64,000 nucleotides of DNA from positions 186,001 through 250,000 of the forward strand of contig NZ_JAPPWA010000002.1 of assembly GCF_029815055.1 (NCBI RefSeq). Reading direction: 5' to 3'. The translations under genes and the position numbers were made by a program. Origin of the DNA: Ignatzschineria sp. RMDPL8A (GTDB lineage Bacteria; Pseudomonadota; Gammaproteobacteria; Cardiobacteriales; Wohlfahrtiimonadaceae). Under the pieces are notes generated by a model. The model saw only the letters and a list, made by a program, of their open reading frames with translations. It was not told the origin of the DNA and made no database searches. Below, piece by piece: positions 1-8,708 of the stretch; within the stretch, counting starts at the first letter, position 1; each line of letters opens with the position of its first letter.

Positions 1-987
1 CAAGTGTTATTGGTGATCTGTGTGGCGGTGGTGATCTGGTATGCCTCGCATCAAGCGGCGCAAGATGAATTTACCGTAGGGGGCTTTTTATCGCTCTTAG
101 CGGCGATGATCGCACTTCTCAATCCGATTAAACGGCTCACCCGCTTAAATGAAGCCTTGCAACGGGGCTTTGCTGGGGCAGAAGGGGTCTTTGAACTCAT
201 CGATTCCATTGAAGAACCCAATCGAAAAGGTCATGCCTTTACTAATCTTGAGGGAAAAATCGCCTTTAATGGGGTGGAATTTTATTATCAAGACCAAGAG
301 CGAAAAGCACTCCGTGGGATTAATCTCACCATCGAACCCCGAGAAACGGTGGCGCTTGTCGGTGGATCGGGGAGTGGAAAGAGTACTTTTGCTAATCTTC
401 TTGCGCGCTTTTATGAGCCAACCTCCGGTGAGATTTGTGTCGATGAGGTGAATCTTTCGGAGGTGGATCTAGAGAGTTATCGCAATCAGATCAGTTATGT
501 GGGGCAGAATGTGATTTTATTTGCCGATACCATCGCGAATAATATTGCCTTTGGTCAATCAAAGGTCACAAAAGAGGCGATTATCGAAGCGGCGAAGCAG
601 GCAAACGCGTATGATTTTATTATGGAATTGCCGGAAGGCTTCGATACGATGATCGGAGAAAATGGGGCAAGGCTCTCAGGCGGGCAACGTCAACGAGTGG
701 CAATCGCACGGGCGCTCCTTAAAAATTCGCCAATCTTAATTTTAGATGAGGCGACGAGCAGTCTTGATACCGAAAGTGAACGTCTCATTCAAGAGGCACT
801 TGTGACGCTTTGCCAAAATAAGACGACGATTATTATCGCGCATCGATTAAGTACGATTGAACACGCCGATCGAATCGTGGTGTTTGATCATGGAAAAATT
901 GTCGAAGAGGGGACTCACCAGTCCCTTTTAGATAAAAATGGTTACTATTCAAAGCTCTATCGAGTTTCTGAAGAAGGTGCCGATTAG
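1..987 (+). CDS. msbA: Lipid A export ABC transporter, ATP-binding/permease (MsbA), 3' part
   Basis: MsbA is an inner-membrane homodimeric half-transporter that flips core-lipid A across the inner membrane using ATP. Only the last 328 residues are here; the reading frame is open to base 1, so the N-terminal membrane domain lies mostly outside the window. Visible are one membrane segment at the start, then a complete nucleotide-binding domain: Walker A GGSGSGKST near residue 119, signature LSGGQRQR, Walker B ILILDEATSSLD and the switch histidine in IIIAHRLST. The length of the missing part fits a protein of about 580 residues. Assignment to MsbA rather than another exporter half-transporter rests on overall similarity, so the family is certain and the substrate likely. 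Confidence 0.85.
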   Translation, partial: QVLLVICVAVVIWYASHQAAQDEFTVGGFLSLLAAMIALLNPIKRLTRLNEALQRGFAGAEGVFELIDSIEEPNRKGHAFTNLEGKIAFNGVEFYYQDQERKALRGINLTIEPRETVALVGGSGSGKSTFANLLARFYEPTSGEICVDEVNLSEVDLESYRNQISYVGQNVILFADTIANNIAFGQSKVTKEAIIEAAKQANAYDFIMELPEGFDTMIGENGARLSGGQRQRVAIARALLKNSPILILDEATSSLDTESERLIQEALVTLCQNKTTIIIAHRLSTIEHADRIVVFDHGKIVEEGTHQSLLDKNGYYSKLYRVSEEGAD

Positions 988-1161
988 AGTGGATAAAAAA
1001 CGATTTTCCTCAAGGGTTGGAAATTGAATGATTTAGGCCAATCCGGGGGAAAATAAAATATGTTTTTATCTTGTAAATAGGGTATTATAGGAAACAAATT
1101 GAGCTGTTAAGGTTACAGTATATTTGTTATCTATATTGTTTTTATTAATTGGAGAGAATTT

Positions 1162-1674
1162 ATGAAAAAGAAATTAACAATCGCTATGCTTTCAGGCTTA
1201 ATCCTTACAACATCAGCAATGGCTCAAGATCAAAAAGGCCTTACTGATCGTCAAGGACAAGGCGTTACTGACCGTCAAGGCGAGTGCGTATTAACTATCG
1301 GTGGTACAGCGGACGCTTGTGGCGCACCTGTACAAGAAGTTAAAACTTATGAAGCAGACGCATTCTTTGATTTTGACAAAGCAACGATTAAACCAGCTGG
1401 TAAAGCTAAATTAGACGAATTAGTTGCAGAATTAGGCAACAAAAAAGTAAACAGCATTAGCCTTGCAGGTCACACTGACGCAACAGGCCCAGCTGCTTAC
1501 AACCAAGGTCTTTCTGAGCGTCGTGCTAAATCAGTTGAAGCATACTTAGTATCAAAAGGCGTTGATGCAAACTTAATCAATGCAGTAGGTTACGGTGCAA
1601 ACCAACCGATCGCTCCGAACGATACTCGTGAAAACCGTGCGAAAAACCGCCGTGTTGATATCACAATCAACTAA
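1162..1674 (+). CDS. OmpA-family outer-membrane/periplasmic protein, first copy
   Basis: A 170-residue exported protein. It has a Sec signal peptide with an AMAQ cleavage region near residue 22, then a short segment with two TDRQG motifs and two cysteines, then an OmpA C-terminal domain (about residues 65-170). That domain carries the peptidoglycan-binding signatures FFDFDKATI, LAGHTDATG and NRAKNRRVDI, so it should bind diaminopimelate in the cell wall. There is no beta-barrel domain and no lipobox. A GGAGAG ribosome site sits six bases before the ATG. A close paralogue follows about 230 bases downstream, after a terminator. Codon choice (CGT, GGT, GCA) looks like that of a highly expressed gene. 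Confidence 0.85.
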   Translation: MKKKLTIAMLSGLILTTSAMAQDQKGLTDRQGQGVTDRQGECVLTIGGTADACGAPVQEVKTYEADAFFDFDKATIKPAGKAKLDELVAELGNKKVNSISLAGHTDATGPAAYNQGLSERRAKSVEAYLVSKGVDANLINAVGYGANQPIAPNDTRENRAKNRRVDITIN

Positions 1675-1727
1675 TTAAAGACGCCTAACCGCGTTAATTA
1701 GTGATTCAGATCTAGTTTTAGATCTAA

Positions 1728-1753
1728 AAGCCCCTCTTCGGAGGGGTTTTTTT
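1728..1753 (+). terminator. Rho-independent terminator after first OmpA-like gene
   Basis: Stem CCCCTC (1731-1736), loop TTCG, stem GAGGGG (1741-1746), then a run of eight or more T. An extra AGATCT inverted repeat lies just upstream. It separates the two OmpA-like genes into different transcripts. Confidence 0.9.
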
Positions 1754-1837
1754 GTGCTTTTTTTATGCGTCATCATTTTAGATTTGGTATAGTACAGGAA
1801 CAATATAGATAATAATGATTGCGTTAGATAGAGTTTT

Positions 1838-1866
1838 TTGACTATACTTAAGCGTAATTGTAAGAT
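1838..1866 (+). promoter_or_regulatory. Sigma-70-like promoter for second OmpA-like gene
   Basis: TTGACT (1838-1843), a 17-base spacer, then TAAGAT (1861-1866). This gives a leader of roughly 30 bases before the GTG start at 1906. The -35 is 5/6 and the -10 is 4/6 of consensus. Confidence 0.5.
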
Positions 1867-1905
1867 TAATTCGTACTAAACAGATACTTATGAGGAGATA
1901 ATATA

Positions 1906-2433
1906 GTGAATAAGTTAAAGTTTGCATTATTAGTGGGTTCTTTAGTGTTCTCCACATCTGCAATGGCCGAAGATAAAACCTTAACTGACCGTTGGGGCAA
2001 CTTCATTACAGACCGTCAAGGCGACTGCGTACAAACACGTGGTGGTACTGAAGGCTGTGGCGTTACAGTAAAACAACTTTCGTTTGAAACCAACACTTTC
2101 TTTGATTTTGACAAAGCAGACCTTAAACCAGCTGGTAAAGCGAAGCTTGACGAGATCGTTGATGAGTTAAAACGCGTTCAAACTAAAGGTATCGCAGTTG
2201 TTGGTCATACTGACTCAACCGGACCTGCGGCCTATAACCAAGGTCTTTCAGAGCGTCGTGCAAAATCAGTGGCTGATTACTTAGTTGCACAAGGCGTTGA
2301 TGCAAACGCAATTCGTTCAGAAGGTCGCGGTGAATTAGAACCTGTGGTACCGAACGATACTCGTGAAAACCGTGCGAAAAACCGCCGTGTTGACATCTTA
2401 ATCGATGTTAAGAAAGAAGTGGTAAACAAATAA
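1906..2433 (+). CDS. OmpA-family outer-membrane/periplasmic protein, second copy
   Basis: A 175-residue paralogue of the gene at 1162. It has a signal peptide ending ...STSAMA, an N-terminal stretch with the same two TDRxG motifs (TDRWG, TDRQG), two cysteines in similar positions, and an OmpA peptidoglycan-binding domain. It shares GPAAYNQGLSERRAKSV and PNDTRENRAKNRRVDI exactly with the first copy. The start is GTG, chosen because GAGGAG lies nine bases before it and the signal peptide begins there. It ends in a short basic tail. It is probably an abundant structural envelope protein; two differently regulated copies suggest dosage or condition-specific use. Confidence 0.85.
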   Translation: MNKLKFALLVGSLVFSTSAMAEDKTLTDRWGNFITDRQGDCVQTRGGTEGCGVTVKQLSFETNTFFDFDKADLKPAGKAKLDEIVDELKRVQTKGIAVVGHTDSTGPAAYNQGLSERRAKSVADYLVAQGVDANAIRSEGRGELEPVVPNDTRENRAKNRRVDILIDVKKEVVNK

Positions 2434-2482
2434 TTTTATTTGGTTTAAGACCAAATAACTCTCCATATTTGTAAAAACAGAT

Positions 2483-2530
2483 ACGTCTCTTTGAGCGTCA
2501 CGTGTTGATGAATCAAAGAGACGTTTTTTA
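2483..2530 (+). terminator. Rho-independent terminator after second OmpA-like gene
   Basis: Twelve-base perfect stem (2483-2494 with 2513-2524) and a T run at 2524-2530. Confidence 0.85.
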
Positions 2531-2939
2531 TTGCCTAAAATAATGAGCGATCGTCATCGGCTATAAGCTGACAAGTTGTTGTAGATTTTTTTGGAGAGTG
2601 GGGAGATTAGAGAGGAGATGAGAAGGCTTGAGAGCTGGTGGGGAGAGTTAATAAGAAGGGGCTGTCAATGATGACATTCGGGGGGATTAAAACGAAGGAA
2701 AAAAAGGATGCGTCCCCATAATAGCCGTGGCTCGACACTAAGACTCTTGAACGCTTAGGTTCAAGTGGATTCCTAGATGGACTTCTTTAGGCTTCTGAAT
2801 TAAATCAGCTTGCACACCAAAGGCCAATTAAGGCATTCCAAAATATAAAAATTAGGATCAAGAGGTGTATAGTGTAAATGCCCGTACATAACAGGAACGC
2901 ACCAGCCTCAATATGCCATAAATTCGCAGTTTTATCAAC
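2531..2939. other. Gene-free stretch between OmpA-like gene and comF
   Basis: No open frame of useful length with a ribosome site is visible. The left part is purine-rich on the + strand (about 2590-2710). In one forward frame near 2810-2860 a QRPIKAFQNI-like peptide faintly recalls the C-terminus of integrase-core transposases, but stops interrupt it. It may be decayed mobile DNA. Confidence 0.35.
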
Positions 2940-3701
2940 TTAAGCTCGGGCAATGAGCATGCCATGGACGGAGTTAGCGCCATTATTGATGAGTGTTCTT
3001 GCTGATATTTCAAGGGATGTTCCTGTTGTAATTACATCATCAAAAAGAAGAATATTTTTCCCTTCAACAAGGGGCAGGAGTGCTCGATTGATATAAAAGG
3101 CGCCATGAAGATTGTCGAGGCGCTCTTTGCGATTCAGCTCGCTTTGGGGTATAAAAAATGCATATTTGTGCAGATAATTGGGTAAAAAGGCGATCAGCGA
3201 ATTGGGCGCTCCCTGGCAGAGTTTTTTTAGTATTTCAAGGGTTGGATTAAAGCCACGTCGCGCTAGCCGAAACCGGTCGGAGGGCATGGGAATCAGTGTT
3301 ATTGGTGTACGATATTTTTGTGTGAGCTCCGTGATCCTGTGATCAAAAAAGGGTTGCATGATCGAAGCAATCAGAGAGATCAGTTCTGCGCGATGATTAA
3401 ATTTTAATTGCTGAATGATCGATTTAATGCCCTCTTTGTAATGAAAGCGTACTGCTAAACTTGAAAGAGCGCTCTCCTCGTGGCAATTTCGGCAAAGATG
3501 TTGTCTCACGGTTAATGGGAATGAAAGCGCGACTTGGCAAAGCAGGCACTCTGAGTCTGCAAGGGGGAGATCGTGCGCGCAATCATCACAAAGAAGTGGA
3601 TGAGATACCGCATCGATCAGCGCACTCTCACACAGCGTACAGTGGCTTGGAAGCGCGTGACGTAAGAGCCCTTGTAACCAACGAAGCGATCTATTCTTCA
3701 T
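2940..3701 (-). CDS. comF: ComF family phosphoribosyltransferase-like protein
   Basis: ComF/GntX-type protein of 253 residues. The N-terminal third has paired cysteines (CTLC, CDDC, CLLC, CRNC), the zinc-ribbon typical of the family. The C-terminal half is a phosphoribosyltransferase fold with the PRPP-binding motif LLFDDVITTGTS near residue 220. In naturally competent bacteria ComF is needed for uptake or processing of transforming DNA; its biochemical reaction is poorly defined. The start overlaps the end of the upstream Sel1-repeat gene by 11 bases, so the two are translationally coupled. It is the last gene of a minus-strand run that includes sbcB. Confidence 0.85.
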   Translation of the reverse strand: MKNRSLRWLQGLLRHALPSHCTLCESALIDAVSHPLLCDDCAHDLPLADSECLLCQVALSFPLTVRQHLCRNCHEESALSSLAVRFHYKEGIKSIIQQLKFNHRAELISLIASIMQPFFDHRITELTQKYRTPITLIPMPSDRFRLARRGFNPTLEILKKLCQGAPNSLIAFLPNYLHKYAFFIPQSELNRKERLDNLHGAFYINRALLPLVEGKNILLFDDVITTGTSLEISARTLINNGANSVHGMLIARA

Positions 3702-5109
3702 GAAAATACTCTAAGATCAGCTCTTTTGAAGGGATTTTTAAGGATTGCTCGGGGTTGATCTGTTCAATTACGCCGGCATCGCTCTCTTTAAAGGCGTTGG
3801 GATTGAGGCGAATAAGTGCGCCGAGGGTTTTATCAAACGGCGTTCCCATGGCGGTGGAGAGACTATTGACTAGGCGCTCAACAGTTTCACTGACGGGTTT
3901 GTGTTGATTGAGGCTCTGCTCTTTAATCGGAATCACACGGCGCGGGCGCAAAATGGTCGCGTTTTCATATTCACCCAACGTTTCTAGTTGCGGGCGATAG
4001 ATCGTTGTTGATGAGTGCCCGAGCTGGGTCGAATAGGTGCGAGATTTGGCTTTAGGAGGTGGCGCAAGCGTTGGCTCATTTTGTTGCTTATTGTGGTCCT
4101 CATAGGCGTTCGAGTCGCTCGCGTCATTGAGCGGTGTGCTCGTTAGTTTTTCGGTTTCAGAGCGGCGTTTTAACAGTGAAAACCCATCTGGAATATCGAC
4201 GCCCCCAATGGATTGGGCTCTGTTATCAGTCATGGAAGATCTGTCTGATTCAGAGAGGGTGGGATTCTCTTGAATGCCAGTATAGGCCGATTTATCACGG
4301 CTTAAGGGCGAGAATCCCGCAGGAATCTCGACGCCGTCGATCTTATAGCTATTCTCTTTTGTCGGCGCCATCGCTGTGTGAGCGGGGGTGTTTTCGCCAT
4401 TTTTATAGCCGGATTCAAAGGCAAGTGCTTTCTTAGGCTCTTTCACCAGAGTGGGATAGTTGGAGTGAGTTTTTGTGTTTCCTTGGGTATCTCCTTGGAT
4501 ATCCGTATTGGAAAACGCGCGATTGGCTTCCGGATCTTTCACTTTTGCGGCTGGCGTGAAGAGCGGATTACGAAGCTCAGAGGGGAGCATCCATGCAAGT
4601 GTTACTTCATATTGACCAAGTCGCATTAGCACTTTTTGCGCGAGCTCATGGGCCTGTTTAATCTCGTTAAGAGTGAGTTCTTTACGAAGTGCGTCGCGAA
4701 ATGCGATCAGATCACTCGCGCCATGGCGGGCGGCAACAATGCTCCATGCGTATGCTTCTGGAATATTTTTGGGTGTACCCATGCCAAGGCGGGTGAGATT
4801 CGCAAGGTTATAGGCGGCATTAATATGGCCGGTAATCGCCGCTCGTTTATAGGCGCGAACCGCTTCAGGATAGTTTCGTTCCACCCCGTTGCCGGTTTGA
4901 TAGAGTGTGCCAAGATTGTTGAGCGCATCGACATGCCCGCGGGCGGCGAGCTCACTAAATTGAGCAAATGCTTCGCTATAATTTTGCTGATCGTAGGCCT
5001 CAATCGCTCCTTTAAAGGTTTGAGCATTGAGTGGCGCACCGAGCACGCTGATTAAAATGAGCGTTATGAGCGGTTTGTTAAAGTTTAAACGTGGCAACAA
5101 CTGGGTCAT
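3691..5109 (-). CDS. Secreted Sel1-like/TPR repeat protein
   Basis: A 472-residue exported protein. A hydrophobic signal segment (LITLILISVLGAPLNAQ) is followed by Sel1-like repeats (about residues 30-145), recognisable by ALNNLGTLYQTGNGVERNYPEAVRAYKRAA and its next copy, which usually act as protein-binding scaffolds. The remaining two thirds is low-complexity and polar, with two copies of a GV(E/D)IP(A/D)GFS(P/L)L motif about 45 residues apart and basic stretches. ATG at 5109 is preferred; a GTG two codons upstream is possible and neither has a strong ribosome site. It overlaps the upstream nuclease gene by 32 bases and comF by 11. The function is unknown. Confidence 0.7.
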   Translation of the reverse strand: MTQLLPRLNFNKPLITLILISVLGAPLNAQTFKGAIEAYDQQNYSEAFAQFSELAARGHVDALNNLGTLYQTGNGVERNYPEAVRAYKRAAITGHINAAYNLANLTRLGMGTPKNIPEAYAWSIVAARHGASDLIAFRDALRKELTLNEIKQAHELAQKVLMRLGQYEVTLAWMLPSELRNPLFTPAAKVKDPEANRAFSNTDIQGDTQGNTKTHSNYPTLVKEPKKALAFESGYKNGENTPAHTAMAPTKENSYKIDGVEIPAGFSPLSRDKSAYTGIQENPTLSESDRSSMTDNRAQSIGGVDIPDGFSLLKRRSETEKLTSTPLNDASDSNAYEDHNKQQNEPTLAPPPKAKSRTYSTQLGHSSTTIYRPQLETLGEYENATILRPRRVIPIKEQSLNQHKPVSETVERLVNSLSTAMGTPFDKTLGALIRLNPNAFKESDAGVIEQINPEQSLKIPSKELILEYFHEE

Positions 5110-5944
5110 GATCACTAAATCGCGTTGGGCTTAAATGAGGCGTATTGAGTGGTGGTGCACTCACCTCAATCAAGGTAAGATGATGATTGTAAAGAATATA
5201 ATCGAGTACAATCGGCTTGTTTTTATAGCGATAAGTATAGCAAGGTTTCGGGGTGTCATTCCAGATCGACGCTAAGCTTTGATGATCGCGCAGAATCTCG
5301 ATGGTTTTTGATTGAGGCAGATCATTAAAATCCCCAAGGATCATTAGCGGTTCCTCTTTGTAGATTTGAATCTCGTGTCGAATTTGTTCCGCTTGGGCAT
5401 TTCGCTGACGCCGGGCGATCTTTTTACGATCATTGGTTGGCGCGTTCATCGATTTAAGATGGCAATTGATGAGGTGAAGAGGTGTGCCATTAAGGTCAAA
5501 TATGCCATGCAGTGGGCGACGGGAAGGGGAGAGTGCCTCTTTCCCTTCAAGTGTGTTACCGGTAAAAAAGGGAGAGTCTTCGCCAAGTGTGCGTAAATCG
5601 GTGAGTGTAATCGGCGCACGATAGAGAAAGGCGGAGCGAATATGATGATTGCGTTCACCGCCTGTTGTAAAGGGCTTTGGCGCAATTTCTGCATAGTGAT
5701 ATTGCGCCTCGCGTGGCTGGTCCTCGTTGAGATAATCCAGTAGCGTTTTATCAATGGTTGCCGGAAGGGGCGCATCGAGATTGACATTTTCCTCCTCAGC
5801 AAAGACACCGATCTCTTGGAGCGCAATAATCATCGGGCGTTTGAGTGCGGTATTCACGGCTTCCGTTAAGCGCTCAAAGCGTGTGGCGTGGCTCCATTCC
5901 CCTAAATTATCGAGATTGATGGTAGCGACAGAAAGGTCAGTCAT
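5078..5944 (-). CDS. Endonuclease/exonuclease/phosphatase (EEP) family protein
   Basis: A 288-residue Mg-dependent hydrolase of the EEP superfamily (DNase I/ExoIII-like fold). Metal and catalytic motifs are visible: LQEIG near residue 40, the HLKS region, GDFNDLP near 205 and SDHDPVVATF at the C-terminus. There is no signal peptide in the chosen form. ATG 5944 is chosen because AAGGAT lies just upstream and it avoids overlap with sbcB; a longer frame would add 16 residues. It lies 23 bases after the exonuclease I gene. Whether the substrate is DNA, RNA or a phosphoester cannot be decided from sequence. Confidence 0.75.
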   Translation of the reverse strand: MTDLSVATINLDNLGEWSHATRFERLTEAVNTALKRPMIIALQEIGVFAEEENVNLDAPLPATIDKTLLDYLNEDQPREAQYHYAEIAPKPFTTGGERNHHIRSAFLYRAPITLTDLRTLGEDSPFFTGNTLEGKEALSPSRRPLHGIFDLNGTPLHLINCHLKSMNAPTNDRKKIARRQRNAQAEQIRHEIQIYKEEPLMILGDFNDLPQSKTIEILRDHQSLASIWNDTPKPCYTYRYKNKPIVLDYILYNHHLTLIEVSAPPLNTPHLSPTRFSDHDPVVATFKL

Positions 5945-5967
5945 TGAATCCTTATGATCGAAAAATA

Positions 5968-7383
5968 TTAGTCGTAATAGTAGTGGCGGCAACTCTCAAG
6001 CAGTGTGCGTTGATCCTCGGTGAGATCGCTTTCAAGGAGCGCCTCATAAATCGGGCGAAACGCCTCTTTATAGCCATTACGGCGAACTTTAGCGAACTGA
6101 TTCCAGATATCTTGTTCCACTTTATTTAAGGTAAACGGCGCATTTTTTGCACGATAACGGAAGAGAAGCGGCGATAGACGGGCATCTTCAAAGAAAAACT
6201 CCGTCTCGGCAATTTCATCAAAGGAGAGGCGTAAAATTCGCTCCATCTCTTTCTTATCCTCATCGGGGAAAAAGCCATCATAGAGCTGAGCTTCGGGATC
6301 TTGCGGTTCAAGGGCAGAAAAGTCGCGTTTTTCTCGGTAGACTTCGGTGAGTTTCTGCATTAGCTCAAAGCGATGTTTAAAGAGCGTTTCAAAATTTCGC
6401 ATCACCGTTTCCACATCGACGCTGGTTTGATCAACCCCTTTTAACACCCCTAAAGGCGCAATAATGGGCGTTCGATTGAGATGGATAAGTTTTAGCGGCA
6501 TCCGCTCAATGCCTTCAGGAAGCGCTTCATCTTTGGTGTAGAGATAGGCGTGAATGTCCGCGCTTGATAGCGTCAAAAGTTGTTCAACATTGCCCATGAG
6601 ATTTACCGCAATAAGTCCATTTCGATTCCATGGGTGCATCGCGATCGGCATCATGGCGGCGAGATATTGATTATCTGCCCCAAACATGCCGGAAACATGG
6701 GTAAAGGGCGTATGATTATCGAGATCGATCTGCCGTTTTAGATCGCGCGCTAGGCGATTGTCAAAAAAGAACTTAAAGAGTTTGGGCTGATGGCTTTTTA
6801 AGAGTTTGGCAATGGCAATCGTGGCATAGACATCGCTCAGCGCATCGTGCGCTTTTTCGTGTAGGAGGTTATTCGCTTTTGTCAGATGCTCAAGACGAAG
6901 GCTTGCAATGTTCGGATTCTCTTCATTTGTCGGCCACACAATTCCCTCAGGGCGAAGGGCGTAGGTCGCGCGCACCACATCTAAAAGATCCCAGCGAGAA
7001 TTGCCATTTTGCCACGCGTAGGCGTACGGATCGATAAAGTTGCGATAGAAGAGATAACGGATCATCTCATCGTCAAAACGAATATTGTTATAGCCCAAAA
7101 TAGTGGTGTTGGGAACTGAAAACAGTGTGTGAATGGCGCTTGCAAACTCCGACTCGGGAAGCCCTTTCTCCTCACACTCCTCAAGAGTAATGCCGGTGAT
7201 TAAGATCGATTCCGGATTGGGAATATAATCAAGCGCGGGCTGGCAATAGAGATTGACCGGCTCGCCAATGATATTGAAATTATGATCGGTGCGAATCCCC
7301 GCAAATTGGGCGATGCGATCCTGTTTTGGGTCGAGCCCAAAGGTCTCTAGATCATAAAAAAAATAGCTCGGAGTCTGCTTCAT
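5968..7383 (-). CDS. sbcB: Exodeoxyribonuclease I (SbcB)
   Basis: Exonuclease I degrades single-stranded DNA 3' to 5' and acts in recombination and mismatch repair in the cytoplasm. The 471-residue protein has the DEDD exonuclease motifs: FFYDLETFG at residue 8, the NNIRFDDEMIRY motif near 100 and HDALSDVYATIAIA near 185, followed by the SH3-like and C-terminal domains seen in the family. ATG 7383 places DLETFG at the expected distance from the N-terminus; a GTG six codons upstream is the alternative. It sits downstream of lptB, separated by a weak terminator-like hairpin, and just upstream of the EEP gene. Confidence 0.92.
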   Translation of the reverse strand: MKQTPSYFFYDLETFGLDPKQDRIAQFAGIRTDHNFNIIGEPVNLYCQPALDYIPNPESILITGITLEECEEKGLPESEFASAIHTLFSVPNTTILGYNNIRFDDEMIRYLFYRNFIDPYAYAWQNGNSRWDLLDVVRATYALRPEGIVWPTNEENPNIASLRLEHLTKANNLLHEKAHDALSDVYATIAIAKLLKSHQPKLFKFFFDNRLARDLKRQIDLDNHTPFTHVSGMFGADNQYLAAMMPIAMHPWNRNGLIAVNLMGNVEQLLTLSSADIHAYLYTKDEALPEGIERMPLKLIHLNRTPIIAPLGVLKGVDQTSVDVETVMRNFETLFKHRFELMQKLTEVYREKRDFSALEPQDPEAQLYDGFFPDEDKKEMERILRLSFDEIAETEFFFEDARLSPLLFRYRAKNAPFTLNKVEQDIWNQFAKVRRNGYKEAFRPIYEALLESDLTEDQRTLLESCRHYYYD

Positions 7384-7424
7384 AGGTTGCCTACGGGTCA
7401 CAAGATGAATCGGATGGGTGGATA

Positions 7425-7449
7425 GAAGAAGAGGAAGCCGTGCTTCCTC
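7425..7449 (-). terminator. Possible terminator after lptB
   Basis: Inverted repeat GAGGAAG (7431-7437) / CTTCCTC (7443-7449). On the minus strand it is followed by TTCTTCTAT, only moderately T-rich. It may end the rpiA-lptCAB transcript or attenuate it before sbcB. Confidence 0.45.
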
Positions 7450-7461
7450 AAGATAATCGTA

Positions 7462-8184
7462 TTAGAGCGAGAAATTTTCGCCAAGATAGACACGGCGCAC
7501 ATCTTTATTGGCAAGGAGCGCGGTGGTGTCGCCTTCCGCAATGACGCGTCCGGCACTTAAGATATAGGAGCGCTCACAAATGCTTAAGGTTTCGCGAATA
7601 TTGTGGTCGGTGATGAGAACGCCGATTCCTTTTTTCGCAAGGTCTTGGATGATCGATTGAATGTCCGCGACCGAAAGCGGGTCGACGCCGGCAAAGGGTT
7701 CATCGAGCAGTAAAAATTTAGGGCTCAGTGCAAGGCTTCGCGCAATTTCTACCCGGCGACGCTCACCCCCTGAGAGTGAAATCCCGAGCGAGTGAGCAAT
7801 ATGGGTGATTTTAAACTCTTCAAGAAGGCCATCGGTTAAGACTTCCTGCTCTTTTTTAGAGAGATCTTTGCGCGTTTGGCAGATCGCTAAAATATTCTCG
7901 CGCGTTGTCATTTTACGAAAGATCGACGCCTCTTGTGGCAGATAGCCAATCCCTAAATGGGAGCGCTCATGCATCGGGAGTTTGGTAATCTCTTTATCAT
8001 CAATAAAGATCGCGCCCTCATCGGGGGTAATAAGCCCGACTGTCATATAAAAGCTGGTAGTTTTTCCGGCACCATTTGGGCCTAAAAGTCCGACCACTTC
8101 ACCGCAACTGATATGAAACGAAGCGCCATCGACGACGGTTCGTTTTTTAAAGCGTTTAACGAGTTCTTTGGCTTCAAGTTTCAT
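7462..8184 (-). CDS. lptB: LPS export ABC transporter ATP-binding protein LptB
   Basis: LptB is the cytoplasmic ATPase of the LptB2FGC complex, which pulls LPS out of the inner membrane and pushes it along the LptA bridge. The 240-residue protein is full length for the family. It has Walker [11 protein letters not shown] near residue 35, Q-loop YLPQEAS, signature [14 protein letters not shown] and Walker [15 protein letters not shown]. The start codon overlaps the lptA stop by one base (TAATG), which couples translation. The usual downstream partner rpoN is absent; sbcB follows instead. Confidence 0.95.
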   Translation of the reverse strand: MKLEAKELVKRFKKRTVVDGASFHISCGEVVGLLGPNGAGKTTSFYMTVGLITPDEGAIFIDDKEITKLPMHERSHLGIGYLPQEASIFRKMTTRENILAICQTRKDLSKKEQEVLTDGLLEEFKITHIAHSLGISLSGGERRRVEIARSLALSPKFLLLDEPFAGVDPLSVADIQSIIQDLAKKGIGVLITDHNIRETLSICERSYILSAGRVIAEGDTTALLANKDVRRVYLGENFSL

Positions 8185-8708
8185 TATTTCGCCCCTTTTC
8201 CAGTCTGAATAGTGATCTTAATCTGTTCCTTTTTCGAGCGACTCGCGGTGACTTTTTTGGTATCGAGGCGATAATCGATCTGCTCAGCTTTGACCACATC
8301 GTTCGCCTGAATCACCTCTGCATTCGTCAGAAGCGTTAATAGTTCTTTATTGGGGTAATAGTGCAAGGTTTTCCCTTCACCAAAGACCCACGGATCGTCG
8401 TGATTGGGGAGATATTTAATCTTAACGAGCTTTCCTTTTTGTAGGCTCTCAGCCACCACATAATCGAGCGCGCCCTCTTTAAGATAAAAGGTGGCCTTAT
8501 CGGCTTTAATCTCTAACGTGCCTTGAGTTAATACCACATTGCCGGTATAGATTCCGTAGCCTTCCTCTTGGAAATATTCGCCAGTATCGGAGACGATATC
8601 AACGGGTAGATTGCGATCTTCAGGCAGTGCCCACGCCATTTGAAATAGCCATAATCCCGCAAGGAGGGGCAAAAAGAGAGAGCGTTGTTTAAGGTTTCTT
8701 CGTTTCAT
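8184..8708 (-). CDS. lptA: LPS transport periplasmic protein LptA
   Basis: LptA oligomerises in the periplasm into the bridge that carries LPS between the membranes. The 174-residue protein has a signal peptide (MKRRNLKQ... ending ...AWA), then the OstA-like jellyroll: [38 protein letters not shown] and a basic C-terminal tail. ATG 8708 is used because it directly precedes the basic n-region of the signal peptide; an upstream in-frame start would add 13 residues. It overlaps the end of lptC by 20 bases. Confidence 0.92.
   Translation of the reverse strand: MKRRNLKQRSLFLPLLAGLWLFQMAWALPEDRNLPVDIVSDTGEYFQEEGYGIYTGNVVLTQGTLEIKADKATFYLKEGALDYVVAESLQKGKLVKIKYLPNHDDPWVFGEGKTLHYYPNKELLTLLTNAEVIQANDVVKAEQIDYRLDTKKVTASRSKKEQIKITIQTGKGAK

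Noticed and set aside
5945-5992. Longer EEP-family protein starting at 5992
   Set aside because: It would overlap the sbcB end by 25 bases and has no ribosome site, while ATG 5944 has AAGGAT upstream.
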